DNA from: Xenopus tropicalis | Lineage: Eukaryota > Chordata > Amphibia > Anura > Pipidae | Assembly (NCBI RefSeq): GCF_000004195.4 | Contig: NC_030678.2 | Coordinates: 30,852,201 to 30,916,200 of the forward strand | Direction: 5' to 3' | DNA length: 64,000 bases | Shown here: piece by piece, positions 12,501 through 21,216 of the stretch | Layout of the letters: the number at the start of each line of letters is the position of its first letter | Numbering within the stretch: the first letter of the stretch is position 1 | The notes under the pieces: generated by a model | Told to the model about the DNA's origin: nothing | Seen by the model: only the letters and a program-made list of their open reading frames with translations | The model's database searches: none | Program-made: the position numbers and the translations under genes

Positions 12501-15500
12501 CTGCATTTTATTTTACATTTAAAGAAGGTGCTGTAATGGGTGTGCCAGAGGGCATTGTCTAATGGCACAGTGGGTGTGTTTCATTATGCACAGCGTACAG
12601 ACCATCCCTTTTGATAGCACTCTAAGGCCAAGTAAAGTACAAATACAACGGAAATGCAAACAATCTGGTCTGATTACTACGAGAAATCAATGCTTGCTGA
12701 TCCTTTGATCGGCGCAGGGCACGGTAAGATCAGAACCATTTAATCAAGGAGTTTGCATTAAAATTTTGTGGGGGTATATTATTATTTTAGGCAGACCATT
12801 GTATATACATATGTACAGGTATTGGAGCTGTTATCCAGAATGTTCAGAACCTGGGGTTTTCCTGAATAAGGGGTCTATCTGTAATTTGCATCTTTGTACC
12901 TTAAGTCTACCAAAAAAAACATTTAAACATGAAATGAACCCAACAGGATTGTTTTGTCTCTAATAATGATTAATGTTATTTTAGGTGGGATTAAGTACAA
13001 GATACTGGGAATCATTTTTTTAAAATGTGATCTATTTGATTAAATGGACTCTATGTGAGATGGCCTTCCCGTAATTCGGAACTTTCTGAATAACCAGTTT
13101 CCATGTATAAAACAAAACAAAACACTGCAAACAGCAGAACACTGGTTGTTTGCTTTCATTGCTGCTTTTAGGGCCATGACACACGGGGAGATTAGTCTCG
13201 CCACAACAAATCTCCCCGCAATGCCATCCCACTGGCTAGAATGTAAATCGCCGGTGGGATGGCATATGCGGCGCCGTGATTTGCTGAATCAGCGAAGTTT
13301 CCTCTCAAGGCAACTTTGGCGACTTCGGCAAATTGTGGTGCCGCATATGCCATCCCACCGGCGATTTACATTCTAGCCGGTGGGATGGCATTGCTGCAAC
13401 AAATCACGCCGCAACAAATCTCCGTTGTCGCGGGTGACTAATCTCCCCGTGTTCCCCTGCCCTTACCTGCACCCATGCTAATTGTTTTAGACTGATTAAG
13501 GAAATATATAAACATCAGCCAAGAACAAAATGGTTCCAATTTAATATGGAGTGTGCAACAGAGGTTAGTAACACCAGAATGTATTATTCCAAACACTTTT
13601 CATTAAAAAATACCACCTATATCGCTTCAAAGGTCAGCTACAGCAGATTTTATATGGCTTTTATTGTGTTTACAAGGGTATCTACTGTATTTACACCTAA
13701 GGTGGCACCTGGCTGAAAACTCTGGCAAAAACATTATTCAATGGTAATGTCATTAATACAGAAGAGCGATAGAGAGGAAGGCCAGGATTGATTTTAGAAA
13801 GGTAACAAGGCTATCTTTAACAGTGATCTGGAGTTTTTACCTGAGATTGAGGAAACGCCAATGTCATCCCTACCTTTAAATTCGGTGTTTGTCAAACGTT
13901 TCATTGTTTTGTGTAGATAGTTCTGAAGCCCAGCCAGATCCTGGGTATCACCGTTAGTTACAGCAGTAAAGATCCTGTTTCTATCATAAACCTGAGAGGG
14001 GTCAAGGACCGGCTGCCTGCAAAACAAATCGAATAAATTATAATTTTTGTGTTTGTGATAAATATCCTTTAAATTGTATCCTGTTAATGGGTTCTTAGTG
14101 ATGTCATCAGTGCTTAGTGATGTCATTTCTGTCACATGACTCAATGAAACTTTTGTATAATAATAAATACTGTACCCCCTTTTGTAAAACATGAGGATAT
14201 TATCCATGACCTGTATAAAAGCACTTAGCCTTTGGCCTCATGATTTTATATTGTCATGGAACTTCTCGGTAACTTATAATAATGAATGCAATACTTTTTA
14301 CTTTTTTTTGCTATCCTTATTCGGACCCAGGAAATGTATACATGTTTGGATGAGTGCTCCTTCCAGAACATGATTTCTATAGAAATCAAGAAAATCTAAG
14401 AATGCAGCTGGCATAGATGCTGTTGTCCTTCTCAGTGCTTAGTAAACCCTGTGGATGTTCAATAAACACTTGTTATTTGGTTGTTTGCAAGAACCTCTGT
14501 CACCCTCTGTTTTTATTTTCTGTATGGCAGCAAGAGAGGTGTAGTTACACCCTCACCTTTCTATTCCACTTAGTGAAGGCCCATTCTGGGTGAGAGAGTA
14601 CAGTGTAACCCATGTTCTACTGGTACTAGTGCAGGAAGGCAGGTATTGAGCTTAAATAGAGGTTACACAGATGTAATATAACATCCAGTGCAAATGGAAA
14701 TACACCTCACCTACAGTGAGAGGTTTTATAATGGGATAGTTTACCTTTAAATTAACTTATGAAAGAATGATGCAGATGGTGATATTCTAAGAAAATATCC
14801 AATTGGTCTTCATGTTTAATTTGTTCTGGTTTTGAATGATTTAGCTTTTGCTCAGCCACTATCTGGAATTTTGGCAGTTATCTGGTTGCTAGGGTCCAAA
14901 TTAACCCTAGCTTCCAGGCAGTGGTTTGAATGAGACTAAAGATGAATAGGACAGACCTGAATAGAAAGATAAGTAAAAAAAAAAATCAAGAGCAAAATTT
15001 TTTGGCTGTTGGGGTAACGCCCATTTAAAAACTGAAAAGGAGGAAGTGGCAGAAAATATAAAGAATAAATATTGAATTGCAATTGAAAGTTGCTAGCACT
15101 AGGACTACTACTTTACAGTGATTTCCCTATAAAAATATTGTTCTTCTATGATAAATGCATCAGACATAATAACATTTTCAAGGCCGTATCTCAGGGCCAT
15201 GTCACGGAATAATCTCATTCCTTATTTGTTTTTCTTCTGCTCTTCTGCATAATTTCTGCTGCTGCTGCACAAAACATAAACGACTTCTTGTATTTTTCCA
15301 ATATAATTCACTCAAGTGCCTGCTATGTGTGGGCATTTGTAATCTGTATTTTTATAGTGCGATAAAAGTAAAAAGGGTAACTTATACACAGGGATTTAGC
15401 TAATAAGAAAGTGCTGAGGTTTGTGACAATAAGGAGAAATACGGAAAACAGTAATTCTAAAACAGAGGATACTACAGTTGGCCATACACTGGCTATCAAT

Positions 15501-17102
15501 ACAGTTATCCGCTGACTGGCCTAAAGCCCTGTGGGAAGATTCAGTCTTGGCTTATAACCATGGGAAAGCCAGTGTATGCATGACTAGACTCTCAGAACAG
15601 AATGCCTGGCTTCTTCCCTAGTTACTGCTGCCTGGGAATATTCTGCCATTATATACTGTATAGCAAAACAGGAAGAACATGTGACACTTGACAGATAATA
15701 TATTTTCTCTGCTATTACTCAAGGTTTTCAAGCACAAATTATTCTTCTGGCTCTTTGCAATTAGTCTTCATTTTTTTTTATGTGTGGTTTTTGAATTGTT
15801 AAACTTTTTTGTTCAGCGGTCTCTAGTTTGCAATTTCAGCTAGCTAGTTGCTAGGGTCTGAATTTCCCTAGCAACCCAGGAGTGGCATGGATGAGAGACT
15901 GTGATATGGAAAGGAGAGGCCTATGTAGAAGATAAGTAATAAAATATAACAATAACAATGAAATTGCAGCCTCACAGAGCAATGGTATTTTGGCTTCTGG
16001 GGTGAGGGACCCTCATATGAAAGCTGAAGAGTAGGAAGGAAAATAATTTAAAAACTATAAAAAATAAAGACCAACTGAAACATTACTAAGAATAGTTATT
16101 TCTATAACATATTATTATATTAAGCATTTACTTAAAAGTAAACAACCCCTTAAAATAGACCTGTTTGCTTAGAAATGCACTACTTCAGTACTATAGGGGG
16201 GTCAAGCTTTTGGCCCTCCAGCTGTCGCTAAAATACACAACTGGAGGGTCACAACTTAGACATAAAAGCAAATAAACTGTAATATATAATTTTGGCCTAC
16301 AATAAGTCTTTGTCTGACATGTTTGGCCACCACCACCCTTAAAGTCGGTATTGCATTCTTCTGCTCATATGGGTAGAGATCTGAGAAAGGCTTAAGATTT
16401 GTATTAATGATGGGATCATATTCCCTGTTTTTCTTTTCTCTTATTGTTTTTTTTTGGTATGCTTGTCTCAGGAAAAAAGTACAAAAGAAACGGTAATTGG
16501 GAAGAACAGCAAAGGTTAGAATAGGAAATGATTATAATAAAGGCAGGCTCAGTTTCAGCCAGAGTTGTAGAATATACACCTGGGTGGGGACAATTGTTAG
16601 AAAAGAAAGTAGCTGCCTATGATGGTGCAGTTTCCTTCATTACAGTAGGTATCACCTGCCACATACAGGAATTAGCAGGTTGGGTCTAAGAAAGCTGAGA
16701 ATGCAGAAGAAATATTTGTAAAAACCAAAAAATTCAGTATTCTGAAAACTAGCAATCCCCCTATGAGATAGGAGAAAATATACTGTATATTAAGCACATG
16801 GGACGCAATGAAGTTATATTCTATAAAAGTTAGGATGTGGACAATAGGAAAGGAATATAAGAAAGTGCAGCAGTCACTTACTTTCCATGGCCTGTCACTT
16901 TTGGCAAAAAATTCACATTGATCCCAATTAGAGGTGAGTAGTTGTCGCTTTCTTTCTGAATGGCCGAGTTCATGGGAGGCTTCTTCTCTTTCTTTCCATC
17001 ACTGTTCTTGTCTGCCTTGTCAAACGCCGCCTGGGAATCCTTATCATGGAATTCGAAATTGAGTGTCCCATTCGGGGGACCATCTGAGTCTGTACCCGAC
17101 AT
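390..17102 (-). CDS. trpv2: TRPV-family cation channel, 5' half of gene (4 exons, TRPV2-like)
   Basis: Four exons on the minus strand (17102-16882, 14016-13874, 6122-5970, 530-390) join with agreeing phases and GT-AG borders into an open frame of about 220 residues. It continues off the left edge. TRPV channels are tetrameric, non-selective, calcium-permeable channels; their cytosolic N-terminus carries six ankyrin repeats before the membrane domain. Seen here: a low-complexity charged N-terminus (residues 1-75), then the start of the ankyrin domain with RIFTAV (about 88), GKTCLLKA (126-133), [12 protein letters not shown] (173-184) and FYFG (217-220), which are hallmark TRPV1/2/4 motifs. Subtype is judged by eye: a VNxNF segment before the repeats, DLAGLxxYL and DYYRG favour TRPV2, while the GKTCLLKAM stretch is TRPV1-like. 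Family assignment is secure; the symbol is tentative. Pore and TRP box are outside the window. Confidence 0.85.
640..1670. repeat. interspersed repeat, interrupted by a TTAA element
   Basis: The part around 1141-1191 plus 1540-1670 matches 14080-14290 (shared GTCACATGAC, TATAATAATAAAT and CCTTTGGCCT blocks in the same order). The part around 901-1062 matches 54565-54690 in reverse. So this is an old interspersed family, here split by the element at 1192-1539. Confidence 0.6.
1192..1539. mobile_element. TTAA-type non-autonomous DNA transposon
   Basis: It begins TTAAGGTGGCCATACACG and ends CGTGTATGGCCAGCTTTA, inverted termini with a TTAA/TTTA target. Inside are further inverted repeats (CGTACGAAAC / GTTTCGTACG near 1223-1248). 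TTAA targets are used by piggyBac and Kolobok elements; which one cannot be told without a transposase. The related copy at 50497-50761 shares the terminus and internal motifs. Confidence 0.75.
1901..2152. mobile_element. PIF/Harbinger-like MITE with internal hairpin
   Basis: Flanked by TAA on both sides (1898-1900 and 2153-2155), with termini GGGTCTTGAC / GTCACGGCCC. The 3-bp TWA target fits PIF/Harbinger. The inside holds the inverted blocks GCCATCCCACC and GGTGGGATGGC, repeated in both directions. A second copy is at 13171-13462. Confidence 0.75.
2924..3193. mobile_element. hAT-type non-autonomous element (CAGTGTCGGACTGG ends)
   Basis: It starts CAGTGTCGGACTGG and ends CCAGTCTGACACTG, inverted termini in the hAT CAGTG style. 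It is bounded by a perfect 8-bp target duplication ATTGCTTC (2916-2923 and 3194-3201). 270 bp, no coding capacity. Confidence 0.88.
5399..5858. mobile_element. MITE with GATGTAGCGAAC termini, TA target
   Basis: Left end GAGATGTAGCGAAC, right end GTTCGCTACATCCC, flanked by TA. It contains many TTCGCG/GCGAA words and is unusually rich in CpG for the region. Related inverted partial copy at 25781-26036. Confidence 0.75.
5970..6122 (-). CDS. trpv2: TRPV exon 3 (second ankyrin repeat)
   Basis: Acceptor CTTCAG (complement of 6123-6128) and donor GTGAGC (complement of 5964-5969); 153 bp. It encodes [18 protein letters not shown], then [18 protein letters not shown] and [13 protein letters not shown]. 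The GKTCLLKA motif and the LV(D/N)A-x-YT-x-YY(K/R)G motif are diagnostic of TRPV1/2/4-type ankyrin repeat 2 and the start of repeat 3. The final Gly codon is split G|GC with the next exon. Confidence 0.93.
7540..7870. repeat. paralogous block A (matches about 11431-12230)
   Basis: Shares long stretches in the same order and orientation with the block 4 kb to the right, including ACTGATGCC, CCTTTTGATGAT, GCAATCAATAAAACTGA and GAGATTGTC. At 7566-7575 it preserves the uninserted site corresponding to the TTAA element at 11462-11839. Confidence 0.7.
7905..8150. repeat. TACAGGTAT-type MITE copy
   Basis: Contains TTATCCAGAAGGCTCTGAAT and, further on, CTCCATTATGCGCAAATAAT-like and TAATAATAAAACA blocks found in the same order at 37908-38223. 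It ends near ATCCTCTACCTGTA. Diverged. Confidence 0.6.
9156..10344. mobile_element. hAT element carrying a minisatellite (copy 1)
   Basis: Inverted termini CAGTGCTGTCCAAC / GTTGGACAGCACTG with a perfect 8-bp target duplication CTTTAGAA (9148-9155 and 10345-10352). It is 1189 bp. Inside, 9240-9460 has degenerate repeats of TTCACACCTCAGGCTCAGG, and 9600-10165 is a tandem array (see the next entry). No transposase frame. Open frames of up to 223 codons in this element are read from the array and are not genes. Confidence 0.92.
9600..10165. repeat. minisatellite, 20/22-bp units and longer 34-bp units
   Basis: Units of the type AGTATGGCACACACAGGCAG are repeated more than 20 times. In 9720-9910 most are 22 bp (extra AG). 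Towards 9930-10165 units carry an extra GGTAGGGCAGGCAG block. The 22-bp period is not a multiple of 3, so every frame reads a periodic MAHTGR-like peptide, explaining the overlapping open frames on both strands. Confidence 0.93.
10989..11309. mobile_element. TTAA-type non-autonomous DNA transposon
   Basis: TTAAGGTGGTCATACATG at the left and CGTGTATGGCCACCTTTAA at the right give inverted termini inside a TTAA duplication (10989-10992, 11306-11309). Interior GTTTCAAACAACATTCGG resembles the 1192-1539 family. Confidence 0.82.
11431..12230. repeat. paralogous block B (matches about 7540-7870)
   Basis: Second member of the intronic pair, longer because of a TTAA transposon (11462-11839) and about 90 extra bases near 11870-11930. 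It may be a local duplication or two copies of an unclassified repeat. Confidence 0.7.
11462..11839. mobile_element. TTAA-type transposon with natural empty site
   Basis: TTAAGGTCCCCATACACGG to GTGTATGGGCACCTTAA with TTAA at both ends (11462-11465, 11836-11839). The paralogous block at 7540-7870 lacks the insertion. The inside carries further inverted pieces such as GCGGTCCC/GGGACCGC near 11630-11660. Confidence 0.87.
12812..13105. repeat. TACAGGTAT-type MITE copy
   Basis: Begins TGTACAGGTATTGGAG, followed by TTATCCAGAATGTTC and CCTGGGGTTTTCC, then TTTAAACATGAA. Same family as 37908-38223. Confidence 0.6.
13171..13462. mobile_element. PIF/Harbinger-like MITE with internal hairpin, copy 2
   Basis: TTA on both sides (13168-13170 and 13463-13465). 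Left end GGGCCATGACACACGGGGAG; right end CTCCCCGTGTTCCCCTGCCC is its imperfect inverse. Same internal GCCATCCCACC/GGTGGGATGGC hairpins as 1901-2152. A short end fragment of the family is near 62000-62030. Confidence 0.78.
13874..14016 (-). CDS. trpv2: TRPV exon 2 (first ankyrin repeat)
   Basis: Acceptor TTTTGCAG (complement of 14017-14024) and donor GTAGGG (complement of 13868-13873). The 143-bp exon enters in phase 2 and leaves in phase 1. It encodes [18 protein letters not shown] followed by [18 protein letters not shown] and TEFK, which aligns without gaps to the first ankyrin repeat of TRPV channels (the R/D-R-xx-IF-xAV motif and the K-x-LTDxEFK motif). The GAT codon across the junction with the next exon makes the conserved [11 protein letters not shown] sequence. 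Confidence 0.9.
14724..15135. repeat. GGTTGCTAGGG-hairpin repeat, copy 1
   Basis: Ordered landmarks: CCAATTGGTCTTCAT, ATCTGGTTGCTAGGGTCC, CCCTAGCTTCCAGGCAG, AATAGAAAGATAAGTAA, then TTTGGCTGTTGGGGT. The same order occurs at 15690, 29125 and 46530. Confidence 0.7.
15690..16155. repeat. GGTTGCTAGGG-hairpin repeat, copy 2
   Basis: Landmarks CAATTAGTCTTCATTTT, TAGTTGCTAGGGTCTG, CCCTAGCAACCCAGGAG, AGATAAGTAATAAAATA, GCAGCCTCACAGAGCAATGG and AAAGACCAACTGAAA in family order. Confidence 0.7.
16882..17102 (-). CDS. trpv2: TRPV exon 1 (start codon exon)
   Basis: The start ATG (complement of 17100-17102) lies in a strong Kozak context, GCCACCATG. The exon encodes 73 codons plus two bases and ends at a GTAAGT donor (complement of 16876-16881). 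The product is polar and rich in Asp, Lys, Asn and Ser (for example [16 protein letters not shown]). It ends in a short hydrophobic and basic segment, [14 protein letters not shown], like the stretch just before the ankyrin domain in TRPV2. There is no signal peptide, as expected for a cytosolic N-terminus. The split Lys codon (AA|G) is completed by the next exon. Confidence 0.85.
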
Positions 17103-17181
17103 GGTGGCAGCAGGCAGAGTTTCTGCAGTTCAGTACGTGTGATGAGTATCCAGGTAGTTAAACAAACAGCATCTGCTGATA

Positions 17182-17215
17182 CCTAGAGCGCAGGCAAAGC
17201 ATATATTTGTGTAAG
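17182..17215 (-). promoter_or_regulatory. trpv2: possible TATA-type promoter or splice acceptor upstream of TRPV exon 1
   Basis: About 80-110 bp upstream of the start codon, the minus strand reads ACAAATATATGC (complement near 17199-17210). It is followed about 20 bases later by CTCTAG/GTATC (17182-17188). It could be a TATA box with a nearby start site, or the CTCTAG could be the acceptor of a 5' UTR exon. The sequence cannot decide between these. Confidence 0.25.
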
Positions 17216-18312
17216 AGCGGGAGGGATGGCAGCTTGTCGCACACAAATAATTCTCTGTTTGCTTACTACCTGAGAGCCAGGTGTACAGGGAATGGAACAG
17301 ACATGGACTGGATGCTTCTGTAAATTAAAATGTTTTTATTTGAATGACATAGACAATGGGATTAAACCAAAAGTCTGTGTTTGTTCCTTTAAAGGGGAAC
17401 TCTGGCTTCCAAACAAAACTTTGTTAAAGAGTCCCACACAAATACAGAAACCCCTAATATACCTATCACTGTAATCTGTTCCTTCAAAAAGTATAAATAA
17501 ATACCATTTTTATAAGATGAAATCCAGCTGTAAAACAGTTCTCTTTCTGCATCATTTGAAATCCTGGCAGGGGAGAAGAGACTAAAACATTGATGTAAAA
17601 ATGTCTCCACAGCTTACAGACAGCATGCAGGAACTACATAACCCACAATGCATTGCACTGTGATGTTCCTTTCCTTATTGACATCACATGGATTAGGCCA
17701 ACTGAAGACAGGCTGAGGACTACTGTTACAGTCAACGTTTTTTTTTGAGTATTAAAGTAGGCCAGGTAACCATATTACATTAGAAATCATGAATATTTTT
17801 TAACTGATGTATATTGCAAAGTTTCTTGAAATTATGTTGTGTTTGGGTGGAGTTCCCCTTTAGAGTGGATCATATCCCCAATACAGAATTAATTTAAACT
17901 TCTTTGTACACTTGTGTGATTGCCTTAATTTTCTATTTTGTGAGGCTTTTCTGAACTAAGTTTTACATGGATAATACCAGGATGTCAGTCAGAGCTGCCA
18001 TAATCATTTGATGTGTAGTAGATCAGGGCGAGCCAACTTAAATCCATAATATCCCTCAACTTTTAGGACCAATGAAGACTTTTGAATCTTGGATTTGGAG
18101 TTCACTGTCCAAGAACCAGTTAGACTGTGGGCAGTAAATCCCATTTGGCAATGTATTGTTAAAAAGAAATGCCTATTAAAGATCCCCCATAGATCCATAG
18201 CCTTGTACTATGTAACCCTGCCCCCTCTCTGCTTCAACCACATGCTATACTATACATGGGCCCTTATCGAGGATCCATTAAAAAGCATTGAATAAATGAT
18301 TCAGTTCAGTGT

Positions 18313-18408
18313 TGCCACTGATGCAGGACTAGGTGGGGGCTGGATTTGCCCTATGGGTGCCTTCCCAAAGAGCAAATCCAGCCCCCACCTAGTCCTGCAT
18401 CAGTGGCA
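18313..18408. repeat. perfect 36-bp inverted repeat
   Basis: Arms 18313-18348 and 18373-18408 are exact reverse complements (outer end TGCCACTGATGCAGG) around a 24-base loop. Not part of any repeat I recognise here. Confidence 0.85.
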
Positions 18409-19059
18409 CCACAGCACCCACTCTTGGTATAAACAAGCATGGGGTGGGGAAGACCCTTGGGTGCCTGAGCAGAAATTCATTTATTTGAAAAATCAACGGT
18501 TATATTCATACACTTGTGTACTGGCCCACTCCTCCAAGGCAATAGCATTGTTGTGTGAGTAAAGGGAGGCTACAGATGTAGATATAGAGAGAAAAGTGCA
18601 TTTGAAAACATGCTGACATGGTGTTTTTCCTCACATAGAGAGTGTATGTGAGTGCCCCGCCCGACATGCCTTATCTGCACACCCTTTCGGAGGCTTTGCA
18701 CACAGTTTCCATGCTTACCACCACAGTTTCCTAAATGCTTCTGGCCGACTAACTGGCACGCAGTGATCCTGCAGACATATTGACATGCTAGGTACTCAAA
18801 CGCAGCTTAATAATGCAATGACTGCCAGCCTCGCACATCTTTAGAGACAAGTCAATAGGTTCCTTTTCTGTTAAGGATTATTATTCTTTTTATAAATAGG
18901 AATCATGCTTGCTGATTATTAAGGCAGCTTAGAATTTTAGGCATTGACTAAGGCCAGGCCTCAATGAATGGTAATGGGCACAGCTATAGGCAGATCTGCT
19001 GCTGCAAAGAAATTGTATGCCCTTCAACCTTCTGCTCTATTTATTTCCCCCAAATTCGC

Positions 19060-19345
19060 CCCCCTCTCACTCTGTACCCATCATCTGCAGTTAACCTCAT
19101 TTAGCTCATCCTCCCCATATCTCCTACCTCAATGCTTCTTCCCCTTTATTCTCCATCTGGCACTCCACCCCCTCTATAGTCTCATCTTAAGTACCCCTTT
19201 ATCTCCTTTATTCTCCACCTCTGTCACTCCCTATATTCTAACATCAACTACCCCTTCTTCCCCTTTATTTTTCACTTCTGCCACTTTACCCCTCTATATG
19301 CTCATCACCAACTCCTCCTTGCCCTACTTCCACTCCAACCTTAGC
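19060..19345 (+). repeat. degenerate pyrimidine-rich tandem repeat, about 60-bp unit
   Basis: CCTTTATT followed by TCTCCACCTCTGTCACTCC-like text recurs at 19143, 19205 and 19262 (spacings 62 and 57). An open frame of 189 codons overlaps it, but its Ser/Pro/Leu/Thr composition simply reflects the CT-rich repeat. Confidence 0.6.
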
Positions 19346-19982
19346 CACCCTCTTATTAGTTTACTTCCATCCCCAACTTGGGTATATCAGTGCCTGTTTG
19401 CCCTATACCCCACACACCACACTATCTTTATCACCATTTGCCCTGTTTTGCTTGACTTTACCTACTCCCTGCAACATATTCTCTGCCCCATGCCCCCTTT
19501 ATCCTCTCCAATACTCCTGACTCTTCCTTGCCACTAGAGACTGATATAGTGAACATAGGGTCCCTGTGTAGAAATAGTGCAAGGGCCCCCTGATCACTGA
19601 CCTATCGCCTAAAGCTGCTGTCTGTAGCAAGACATGGAGGCCTGGCTCAGTTAGACACAATGTCAGAAGGCTGTGCTGAAATTACCAGGAAGTGATCCAT
19701 ATTGTTTGAAAATAAAAACTTGTAGAACTAGCACACTGACACTAAGTAAGGATTCTTAACTTCCTTCCATGCTTTTATAATGTGCTTTGGCACCTTTTCC
19801 CATATGCAGAACATTGTAAAGGTGGTGCCATCCCTGACAGCCATGACCTATTTCTCTGGGCAAATTAGCAGTGTACAGCATGTAACATTACAGAGGAACT
19901 ATGATGAATACAAAAACAATACACCATGGCAATAAGGAACTTTATATATAAAACAAATTGAAACTTCTGTACATTTAAATAG

Positions 19983-20137
19983 TCTTGTAAGCTCTTTTGG
20001 GCAGGGCTCTCCTCACCTCTTGTATCAGTTATTGGTTGCTTTATAAGTTACTCTGTATGTCCAATGTATGAAACCCACTTATTGTACAGCGCTGCGGAAT
20101 ATGTTGGCGCTTTATAAATAAATGTTAATAATAATAG
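19983..20137 (+). repeat. SINE/LINE tail fragment
   Basis: GTAAGCTCTTTTGGGCAGGG, then ACAGCGCTGCGGAATATG and TTGGCGCTTTATAAATAA, with a terminal ATAATAATAG run. This is the same tail as in the tRNA-derived SINE at 20979-21216. Confidence 0.7.
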
Positions 20138-20978
20138 TCAAATTACTCTTCATTACCCCTATATCAGCAAGTTAATTTAAGTGAAAGTTAAATCGATTAT
20201 ATCATCTAGTAACAGAGAGCACAGACCAATAAACAAGGATGCCAATTGCATACATGTTGGTATCTCTGCTGGCATAAATACCAATCCACTAAGTGAATAT
20301 GTGAGCACTGAAAGGTTCGGGGTCCACCAATCAAAGCATACTTCAGCATTTTCACACTGAAATCCTCTCATTCTGTATGTTGATGGGCTGATCCCATGTC
20401 TGTCAGTGAACATATATATTTAGTTACTGGAAGGTAGCTGTTCAGCAATTCTCAGCTGGTGTGTATATGCCAGGGGAGAAACCAACTAGTGTGTCATTAG
20501 CCTAAGCACTAACTGCCCATTTAAAACACAATATAATAGAAGCTGTTAGTTGCCCATAGCACCCAATCAGATTTTTGCTGTCATATTCTGAGTGGTAGAA
20601 GACTGATCAAAACTAATTGCTAATTGTTTGCAATGGAAACCTTCAAATGAACAATTTATCATCTATCTTTACAAATAAGCCCTAAACCCTACCTGTAGGC
20701 AGACAGGCTGCTGAGAGGGGTTAGAAAAGAGTAGATTTTAAACTAGATTTTATTTTAGAAAAGTTACTGACTATTTTATTGATTATAATTAAAAAAAAAT
20801 GTTTTCATGACGTGACATATTTTTTTTGGAATAAAGTTTTCCTTTAATGTTGCTAGTTTTCTTTTCGCTTCAACGTATGGCTCGGGGCTGGTGGATGTAG
20901 AACTGCAGACATAGTCACGTCTCCCCAAAGATGGCTACTGCCGCAGTAAGTCAGTTTGTTTGGAAATGACAGAGAACT

Positions 20979-21216
20979 GTGGTGGCGCAGTGGCTAGCAT
21001 TTACAGTACTAGGGTGTCAGTTTGATTCCAGGTACTGTCTGCAAGGAGCATGAATATTCTCTCATTCCCAAAACATACAGGCAGGTTAGTTGGCTCCTGA
21101 TAATAGATACCATAGTGTGTCCGATAGGGACTGGGACTGTAAGCTTCATTGGGTCAGTGAATGATGAGTAATGCTACAGAATATGTTGGCAGTATTTAAA
21201 TAAAGGATAATAGTAA
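20979..21216 (+). mobile_element. tRNA-derived SINE
   Basis: The head GTGGTGGCGCAGTGGCTAGC resembles a tRNA A box, and TTTGATTCC (B-box-like, near 21022) follows. Then come CATACAGGCAGGTTAGTTGG, a GATAGGGACTG block, GTAAGCTTCATTGGG and the ACAGAATATGTTGGC tail. The tail is shared with 19983, 56608 and 57488, as in SINEs that borrow a LINE tail. Confidence 0.75.

Larger units (their letters stand above)
6123..13873. other. TRPV intron 2, repeat-filled
   Basis: No coding exon seen. It holds a paralogous pair (about 7540-7870 and 11431-12230), a TACAGGTAT-type repeat twice (about 7905-8150, 12812-13105), an unclassified repeat about 8242-8440, the 1.2-kb minisatellite hAT (9156-10344), TTAA elements (10989-11309, 11462-11839) and a Harbinger-like MITE (13171-13462). 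Nothing identified in 6130-7480 or 10360-10980 beyond AT-rich sequence. Confidence 0.7.
14017..16881. other. TRPV intron 1, repeat-filled
   Basis: No coding exon seen. The first 280 bp match the repeat around 640-1660. Two copies of a repeat with an internal GGTTGCTAGGG hairpin follow (about 14724-15135 and 15690-16155). A fragment ending in TGGCCATACAC lies at about 15477-15580. Confidence 0.65.

Noticed and set aside
18968..19537. 189-codon frame rich in Ser, Pro, Leu, Thr
   Set aside because: Composition reflects a CT-rich degenerate tandem repeat; no splice or family evidence.
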